Assembly: GCA_028532985.1 (NCBI GenBank)
Contig: JANCIK010000004.1
Span: 3,038,001-3,102,000 of the forward strand
Reading direction: 5' to 3'
Source: Stropharia rugosoannulata
Lineage: Eukaryota; Basidiomycota; Agaricomycetes; Agaricales; Strophariaceae
Length of the DNA stretch: 64,000 bases
Under the pieces are notes generated by a model. The model did not search any database, was not told where the DNA came from, and saw only the letters and a list, made by a program, of their open reading frames with translations. Of this stretch, positions 57,381 to 64,000 are shown piece after piece. The position numbers and the translations under genes were made by a program. How positions within the stretch are numbered: position 1 is the stretch's first letter; the number at the start of each line of letters is the position of its first letter.

Positions 57381-58794
57381 TTGCTCCGAGCCTGGACAAA
57401 AAAAGGGTCAGTCTGACTCTCACAATGACAAGAGGCGCATGCATACGAAGCAGACTGGGGTATTCGTCCCCCATGAAAGGATAGTATGAGGTATGTGTCG
57501 TATATCAGAAGTAAATGATTCAACGTTCGCGCTGCGAGTTGAATGACGAGCTGTCGGGCGCAAGTCGGGCGGAGTTCAACTCCTTGTTTGTACTTGCTTG
57601 GCTCAACGAGTCCGCTCTCCAAGCGCTCTCTTACTTCGTTCCTGCTCTTCAATAGTTCTTGCCACCCTCCATATCATGCAGTAGTCAGTTTCTGTCAAGC
57701 TAATGGACTGTATACTGCTTTCTAATAATAACAATCTCATCTTCTACGTATTGCCTCTATTATTTGCCTCCTATCGCATCATTCGTACAGCGGCTGCCCA
57801 GCGAAATATGAGAAAATATGTTTCTATACGAGTAACCTTAATGCGCTAGTGTCTTGACATAGGAATAATGGCAGGCAACCGGGTCTGTGGCTCAGATGTT
57901 CAAACGTTCCAAAGACGACAGACCTCGCTATCTTGTCTCTATCCTGCAGAACTCGCATTATCATTTATCTAGGCTCATTGCATCTTTTGTTATGACTATA
58001 CGGCAGCCGATTCTTTATCCTCTGGGCACTTTGTTAAACTGCGCAGTTGCTCGAATTAGCCGTTCACGTTGTGCAACCGCAGACAACACAAAGCCCTCTT
58101 ATTATAGGCATTACTTGGCGAAAACACGGACGCCGAAAGAAATGCAAAGCATGATCTCGCCATTGCCAACGGTTGTGGCTGGTGGCGGAGGCCCGACGCT
58201 GCCCGACGACATATATCGAACACAAATATTTGAAAATTACAAGAAAATTATGCAACAGTCTGCAAACTCATTAAACCCGTTTCATCTGTCACACTCGATA
58301 TGTATCCATACATGCAGTGCTTGGGTCTTGTACTGTCCCGTCGCCACGCCCGATGCTGCCCTATCGATGAGCTCGGTGTTTCTAGACTTGTTCTAGTATC
58401 AACTGATGTTCATGCCCGCACATGTAGTGTCCAGCTGACACGATAATCCAGTCGCGCCCTGTGAGGCCCTGTCCTCCTCCCCTTCTTTTTCAAGCTTCAT
58501 GACTAATATGACACCCACCTCAGCGTCATTATTCTTTTCGGCGGCAATCTAGATTCTTTTATTACGTAGTACTCATGTCGTATGTTGTAGGCATACTAAT
58601 ATGTATGTCTTTCGAATGCAAGTGTTATTTGTTTCCTCGCGCTTTTTATTTTTTTATTTTTACATCTCAGTTTGTGGTGATACCACTTAAATATTACAGA
58701 CTGATCCAATTTTTGAATCAACAAGGGTCTTAGGTACTACGAGTGTAATACAGTAACATACAGACCAAGTCATTCTCATAAAAATACTAAGCAC
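57381..58794. other. intergenic region between V-ATPase a and Pfs2
   Basis: 1.4 kb. A 169-codon plus-strand frame (57887-58396) starting MAQMFKRSKDD has no recognised motif; there is no intron evidence, so I leave it uncalled. 58640-58665 is a poly-T/A stretch. Confidence 0.45.
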
Positions 58795-60893
58795 TTAGTA
58801 GCGTCCTCTCCTAGGACCGAAGCGTCCTCCCCTGTTATAACCTCCTCCACCTCCACCTCCACCTCCACCTCCACCCCCACCGAAGCTACGCTGGCCCCAC
58901 CCTCCATCGTAATCAGCCGCTCCTCCAGGTCGACCCCCAAATTCGCGGTCTCTTCCAAACTCATCCTTTTCACCCGTACCACCGTATGAGTCTTGTGGTG
59001 GTGGTGGTTGCTGCTGCTGCATTGACGGATGAGTATTCTGGCGCGAGGGTCCATCACCTCCTCCACTGAAGCCCGGTATAAAATCTTCCATGCTTTGTTC
59101 TCCCCTCCTTGCTTCACTAGCCTGCGCGCCGCCGTCCTCTTCTTTACTCCACCAGGGAGCATTGCCGCCTGCTCCTCCTCCGCCATACGCAAATGCGAAT
59201 CCAGGGACCATTGCATCATCCTCATCATCTTGGCCTGCTGTATCTGTAACCTCAGGGGGTTTCTCGCCGCCTCCCGAGAACACGGATGTCACGTCACCAG
59301 GGCGCTCGCGGCTCCAGAAGCGAGTTGTGTGGTCGTTCGATGCGCTTGCCAAAATATGTCCGAAAGGATGGAATGCGAGCGACCAGACGTTCGAATCATG
59401 TGCCTGCGAGAGCGTTGCTCGTGGTGGGGATAGAGGTTGGCTAAAGGACGTATCGTCTGGCGTTGACAGATCCCAGTGCAGAATAGAGCCCTCAGAACCG
59501 CCAGAAACGAGTAGTGGATGGACAGGATGCCAAGCGACGGCTGTATTTATCAATGTTATGCTAATGTAGCATGGCGAGAATAAGATAGAAAACTTACAAC
59601 ACACTTCCTTTTTATGTCCCTTCAATATGCGGAACTCTTTCATCGCACGGATGTCAAATACGCGCACTGTCTGGTCTCTGGATGCACTCGCCACTAAATT
59701 ACCATTGGGAGACCATGACAATGCTTGAATTGTGTTCTTATGCTGATGCCTGAGGAAAATATCAGCACAGTTCCAACATGATTAGAGGAGAAGAATATAC
59801 AGCGTTGAAAGCACGGTTCCTGTCCGAGGATCCCAAAATTTGATTTGGTTGTCTTTGCTTCCAGAGACTAGTAAGCCCTTGGTTGGATGCCATTCCACAC
59901 ATTTCACATCCCATCCATGTCCTAAATATATTCGTAAAGCAGCTGTAGTACGATTTTTCCATTGCTTACCTGTCAAAACACTTTCTACTCTGCTCTCTGC
60001 AAAAGACCATATCCGCACACTGGAATCGTCACTGGCAGTGGCAAACCGGCGGTCGTCTGGGCTGAAGCTGAGGCCTCGGATAGCTTCTCGGGATGAAGAG
60101 CCTTGCCACGCGGTCAAATTGTTCATATTTGGCTCGAAATACTTGATGATACCCGTCTTGTCTGCTGAGGCAAGGTAAGCGCCGTTATGAGTAAATGTCA
60201 TAGCACATATTGCCGAGTCGTGTGCTTGAAGAATGGTTTCGAAGTTGAAGGTAAGGCCGTTCCATAGTGTGAATTCACCACTCGTTGAACCGGTAAGCAC
60301 ACGACGAGATTCGGGGGTCCACTGTTTCCAATGCAATCGTCAGGCAAGAGCGGAACATGCCACTGGTAAACGCACTGTAACGACATTCACTGGACAGCGA
60401 ATTTTATTTGTAGATGTGTGTACGAATTTTGTGCATAGTGATGTTGTAGGGTTCTCCGGATATGCTTTCGGGGGTAACAGCTGAGCCACAGCTTCAATAC
60501 CGTCGATTTCATTGAACAAACAATACCCACTCACGTCAATGATAAAAGGTGGAGCTGGTCGCATATGGGGAACGTAGGCTGGATTCGGGCGAAGTTTACG
60601 TATCTATCTGGATGTTTAGACGCGTCTTCGGCGACATACAGAACAGAACGCACCAATGCCCAACGCCCCATACTGCCGTTGTAATCCACTGTCCGCCGAG
60701 GACGTGTTTTCTTGATGAGCTTGCCATCAATCATTTGGCGGGCATTAGCAAGTTCTTGCTCAACAATCTTTCCATCGTCTTGTGGAGGTGGCTGGGGCTC
60801 TGACAAGTATCGTTGGGGTTTCCATTCGAGATGCGGGACAGGTGGGGTCCGCGCAATAGCGTTCCCCGGTAGCAAGACAGGAAGGGTAGACAT
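58795..60893 (-). CDS. PFS2: polyadenylation factor WD40 subunit Pfs2/WDR33, 594 aa
   Basis: Seven exons: 60893-60654, 60603-60535, 60480-60376, 60321-59970, 59921-59801, 59749-59598, 59540-58795. The N-terminal segment ([39 protein letters not shown]) is the diagnostic Pfs2/WDR33 entry. Seven WD40 repeats follow ([80 protein letters not shown] and so on). The tail is Gln/Pro-rich, then a run of about 14 Gly and an RGG-like end. Pfs2 scaffolds cleavage and polyadenylation factor and, as WDR33, helps read the AAUAAA signal. It acts in the nucleus. Confidence 0.95.
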
Positions 60894-61155
60894 ACTGAGC
60901 TGTCCCTAGGAGCAATGGATAAAATTATCTTGCAATGGAGAAACTTAAACTGTCTTCCATTCAGGTACTGTACTCTGGAGAGTTCGGAGGCTCCTACAAG
61001 GAAGCAATATGATGAAAAGCGGACAATAAGCGGCAACGTCTGTTTGCCATCCGACAGATGCCATAAGCGGTAATTTCGGCCCGGAAACTGTAGGCGCACT
61101 GCGGGAACACGCGTAGCGCCCGCGTCTTGGTGTGCTAGTTGAAAACAACGCTGGC

Positions 61156-61243
61156 GGTTCAGTGGTCTAGTGGTTATGATTTCTGTCTCACAAATCCTTT
61201 CGAAGCGCACAGAAGGTCCCCAGTTCAATTCTGGGTTGAACCA
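61156..61243 (+). tRNA. tRNA-Glu (CUC) with a 19-nt intron
   Basis: Acceptor stem GGTTCAG (61156-61162) pairs with TTGAACC (61236-61242) with one G-T pair, then discriminator A. The D arm region TGGTCTAGTGGTTA is typical of tRNA-Glu. The anticodon stem TTTCT (61180-61184) pairs with AGAAG (61211-61215). The loop GTCTCAC gives anticodon CTC at 61187-61189. An intron of 19 nt (61191-61209) lies one base after the anticodon. The T arm is CCCAG-TTCAATT-CTGGG. A TTTTTTT run at 61254-61260 fits a Pol III terminator. Confidence 0.92.
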
Positions 61244-61808
61244 TTTTGCCGCGTTTTTTTACCAAACGCGGTATGAAATCCTGCACAATTATGATTGCAG
61301 CAGCCGGAGCAGTTTTGCGTAATATCTGCTTAGCCGATGCTCGTTGCTCTGCTGCGCGGCGCAGAACGATCACATATACATGCTTCTGCGTGATGCAGCT
61401 CTCTGGTGGTGATCCGCAAGGCAGTGTGCTTGGTACATATACAGTTCGCGATTTGGATCACAGTATCATAGTATCATAGTATGTCTCCAGAGTTCTAATT
61501 GTTCCTTCCTGATTCCTTTTTTCATCAGGCAATTGTTTCTTCACTCCGCCATAGTCTTGCCGGCTTGCATTCTGAGACAAAGGTTTATCTCCCCTCCAAA
61601 TTTCAATACTCAGGACAGGGCCGTGGTTTGCAGCGAATTTGTGATTTGCTGGGCGGTTGCATTACTTGCTTATTAAGTTCCACCGGCGTGGGCGCTTCCG
61701 CTGCTATCGAGGCCGAAAAGCGCTGCAATGACATATTGACGGCATACATAAGAACCATTACAGCTTGCTCTGGTCCTTTTCCCCAACCATCATCCCCCGA
61801 CATCTGAT
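61244..61808. other. intergenic region upstream of the glucosyltransferase
   Basis: 560 bases between tRNA-Glu and the glucosyltransferase. CATAGTATCATAGTATC repeats at about 61465-61483. Open frames lack motifs. The upstream exon of the glucosyltransferase could extend into this stretch. Confidence 0.4.
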
Positions 61809-64000
61809 ATGGCACCTTCTCCCGCGATCCATCTCCTTGATATTCGAGAGAGCCCGGAACCTGCAACAAAACCAGTCCTTACGCTGGACATTGAAAACCA
61901 GACACCTTCAATCAGTTCGTGTGCCTTTGTACTTGACCTATAGGAAGATTGGGAGAGAAGTGCTGACAACTTCTTTCTAGACGTTCTCCAATCATACCTG
62001 ACGGAAAGCCATGGCCTCAAGTCTGTCGGCAGAGTAAATACCGATGGTCAAATTTCCATTCACCTGGACCTTGAGGGTGAGACGCCGGATCTCCACCATG
62101 ATCATGCACACGATGTAGAAGAATTTGGAGTGGACACGACGGAGTGGCATGCTTGTCCAAAGTTAACCATTGTTATCATGATTGTGGGGAGCAGAGGTGC
62201 GTGCTATATAGATATATTTATATGATGCAAACTGATTGCGTTTCGTTTCAAGGCGATGTACAGCCATACGTTGCTCTTGGGAAGCGCCTCGTCAAGGATG
62301 GACACCGCATCCGAATTGCAACGCATGAAACCTTCCGTCAGTTTGTCACAAATGCCGGGCTCGAGTTCTTCAATATTGGAGGTGATCCTCAAGATTTAAT
62401 GAGTTACATGGTTAAGAGTAAGGAACGCGCTCATTTTGTTATCTATCATCTAAACCACCCCAGATCCTGGACTTGTCCCTGGAATCGACTCGCTCACTAA
62501 TGGGGACATTTCAAAGAAGCGAAAGATGCTTGCTGAAATGATAGATGGGTGTTGGGAATCGTGTACCTCTGCGGACCCTCTGAGCGGCCGGGAGTTCATA
62601 GCAGACGCCATCATCTCAAACCCGCCCACGTTTGCACATATTCACTGTGCCGAAGCCTTGGGAATTCCGCTCCTTCTCAGTTTCAGTGAGCATATATTCG
62701 CGTACTTAATCAAGTATACAATAAACTAACGTGTTATAGCAATGCCATGGTAGGCTTCGTCTGCAATTTGCCAAGTTTATGTGTAAAGCTTTATACCGTT
62801 TTAGGTCCCCCACCATAGCGTTTGCTCACCCGCTAGTTAACATTACTACTTCCAATCCACGATACCGACTCAGCAACTATCTGAGCTACTACGCTGCTGA
62901 TCTTCTAACATGGCAAGGGTAAGAAAAAACACTTTAAACCTACGATTTACTGAGATGTATCTGGTATAGGATTGGCGATATAATCAATAATTTCCGCAGT
63001 ACGAAACTGGGATTAAGCCCGCTGAATATCCGCACAGGTCCAGGGTATGTGGATCGCCTGAAGGTGCCATGGACGTATTGCATCAGTCCTGCTCTCGTTC
63101 CCAAGCCGGCTGACTGGAAGAATCATATCGGTACGTAAATGCATCACTTAAGTTCACACAATTCATGCTGACTTCGCATGCAGATGTCGTTGGATTTTAT
63201 TTTCTAGACATGGCGACTACATATCATCCATCGCCCGACTTGGTTTCTTTCCTCGAGGCAGGTCCGCCGCCAGTGTACATTGGGTATGTCTTCGGCTGTA
63301 ACCGTGGTCTGTTGCTAACACAAAGCAAATACAGGTTCGGCTCCGTCGTTGTAGACGATCCAGATGGTATGACTAGTGAGTATCATAAATATATACGTTT
63401 ATAAAATATACCAATAAAATTATCTATTTCAGAAATAATATTTGAAGCTACGGAAAAAGCAGGTGTAAGAGCGCTAGTCTCAGCTGGTTGGGTATGAACT
63501 TCATTTTACAGTTCTCTGCAAATCTGACAATTCAATAGGGTGGCCTTGGTGGGATTGATGTTCCCCCACACATATTCATGCTCGGGAACATCCCCCACGA
63601 TTGGTTGTTTGACCAGGAACGTGTCAGTGCAGTAGTCCACCACGGCGGTGCAGGCACAACAGCCATAGGCCTGGCAAAAGGGCGACCCACTGTTGTTGTT
63701 CCGTTTTTCGGCGACCAGCCTTTCTGGGGTATGATACATGCTGGCTCTGCGATTGTCTTATTGACTGATCGATACTATGGGATACAGGGAAAATGATTCA
63801 TAAGTCGGGCGCGGGTCCGAAACCCATAAATCATAAAGATCTAACAGTGAAGAAGTTGAAGGATGCGCTCTTGTACGCTACGAGTCCCGCAGCAAAAGAG
63901 GCTGCTGCGCATTTGGCTCAAAAGATACACGACGAGGTGGGCTTGTATTCTGCAACCCACATACAGGGGCTCACAGATTTCCTAGAACGGTGTAGACAGA
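61809..64000 (+). CDS. sterol 3-beta-glucosyltransferase (GT1, UGT80/Atg26-like), C-terminus cut by window edge
   Basis: Exons downstream of the start region: 61944-62196, 62253-62417, 62464-62685, 62740-62749, 62805-62918, 62970-63130, 63184-63283, 63335-63375, 63433-63491, 63539-63728, 63788-end. The N-terminal Rossmann half has [30 protein letters not shown] and [11 protein letters not shown]. The UDP-sugar-binding half has YIGFGSVVV and the signature [20 protein letters not shown] followed by [11 protein letters not shown]. It transfers glucose from UDP-glucose to sterols at membranes. Exon 62740-62749 is 10 nt and encodes T-M-P-W. The start is uncertain: from the ATG at 61809 the frame meets TAG at 61941-61943, which looks like a 3' splice site (CTTGAC branch), so an intron with a weak donor (GTCCTT at about 61879) is assumed. 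No stop before 64000. Confidence 0.85.

Noticed and set aside
57887..58396. Plus-strand 169-codon frame between V-ATPase a and Pfs2
   Set aside because: No homology that I recognise and no splice context; length alone is not enough.

Overview
This window is nuclear DNA of a filamentous basidiomycete, most likely an Agaricomycete (mushroom-forming fungus). The genes are dense, are cut by many 45-65 nt GT-AG introns, and include Agaricomycete-typical families: DUF6699 proteins, an F-box/LRR family, fungal elongation factor 3, an Agaricomycete-type MFS transporter and a fungal HMG-box regulator. All gene models here were spliced by eye from reading frames, splice sites and family motifs. Exon phases were checked for every multi-exon gene reported with exact exons.

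Layout. 1-1.5 kb: the 3' end of an animal-type P-type cation ATPase (+). 1.6-3.9 kb: an intact 13-exon cytochrome P450 (-). 4.9-6.0 kb: a decayed F-box pseudogene (-), followed by an intron-containing tRNA-Ala (+). 7.3-10.8 kb: two DUF6699 proteins (-). 11.3-13.2 kb: an MFS transporter (-). 13.8-14.9 kb: CCDC124/Oxs1-like ribosome-associated protein (+). 15.8-16.5 kb: calcipressin (-), with a diverged tandem repeat downstream. 17.3-18.8 kb: a broken membrane-protein pseudogene (+). 19.0-22.4 kb: a large cysteine-rich, EGF/furin-like single-pass receptor-like protein (+). 24.0-25.7 kb: a PP2C phosphatase (+). 25.7-31.5 kb: a gene-poor island with a clear hAT-type MITE (TIRs and 8-bp target duplication), a long hairpin and duplicated blocks. 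31.5-35.7 kb: a single-pass membrane protein (-), an orphan protein (+) and a GC-rich HMG-box factor (+). 36.4-37.2 kb: a duplicated non-coding block. 37.7-41.8 kb: a secreted serine carboxypeptidase and a LACTB2-like metallo-beta-lactamase protein (both -).

The right third is mostly housekeeping: splicing factor CWC22 (+, 42.5-45.4), an Argonaute (-, 45.8-49.6), translation elongation factor 3 (-, 50.5-53.9), V-ATPase subunit a (-, 54.3-57.4), the 3'-end-processing WD40 protein Pfs2/WDR33 (-, 58.8-60.9), an intron-containing tRNA-Glu (+), and a sterol glucosyltransferase (+) cut by the right edge.

There is no operon logic. The recurring theme is RNA and translation: Argonaute, CWC22, Pfs2, EF3, CCDC124. 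The most unusual signals are extremely small exons (6 and 8 nt in Argonaute, 10 nt in the glucosyltransferase, 12 nt in P450 and CCDC124, 20 nt in V-ATPase a and carboxypeptidase), a 514-nt carboxypeptidase intron that stays open in frame, the MITE, and two pseudogenes whose disabling lesions can be pinpointed.
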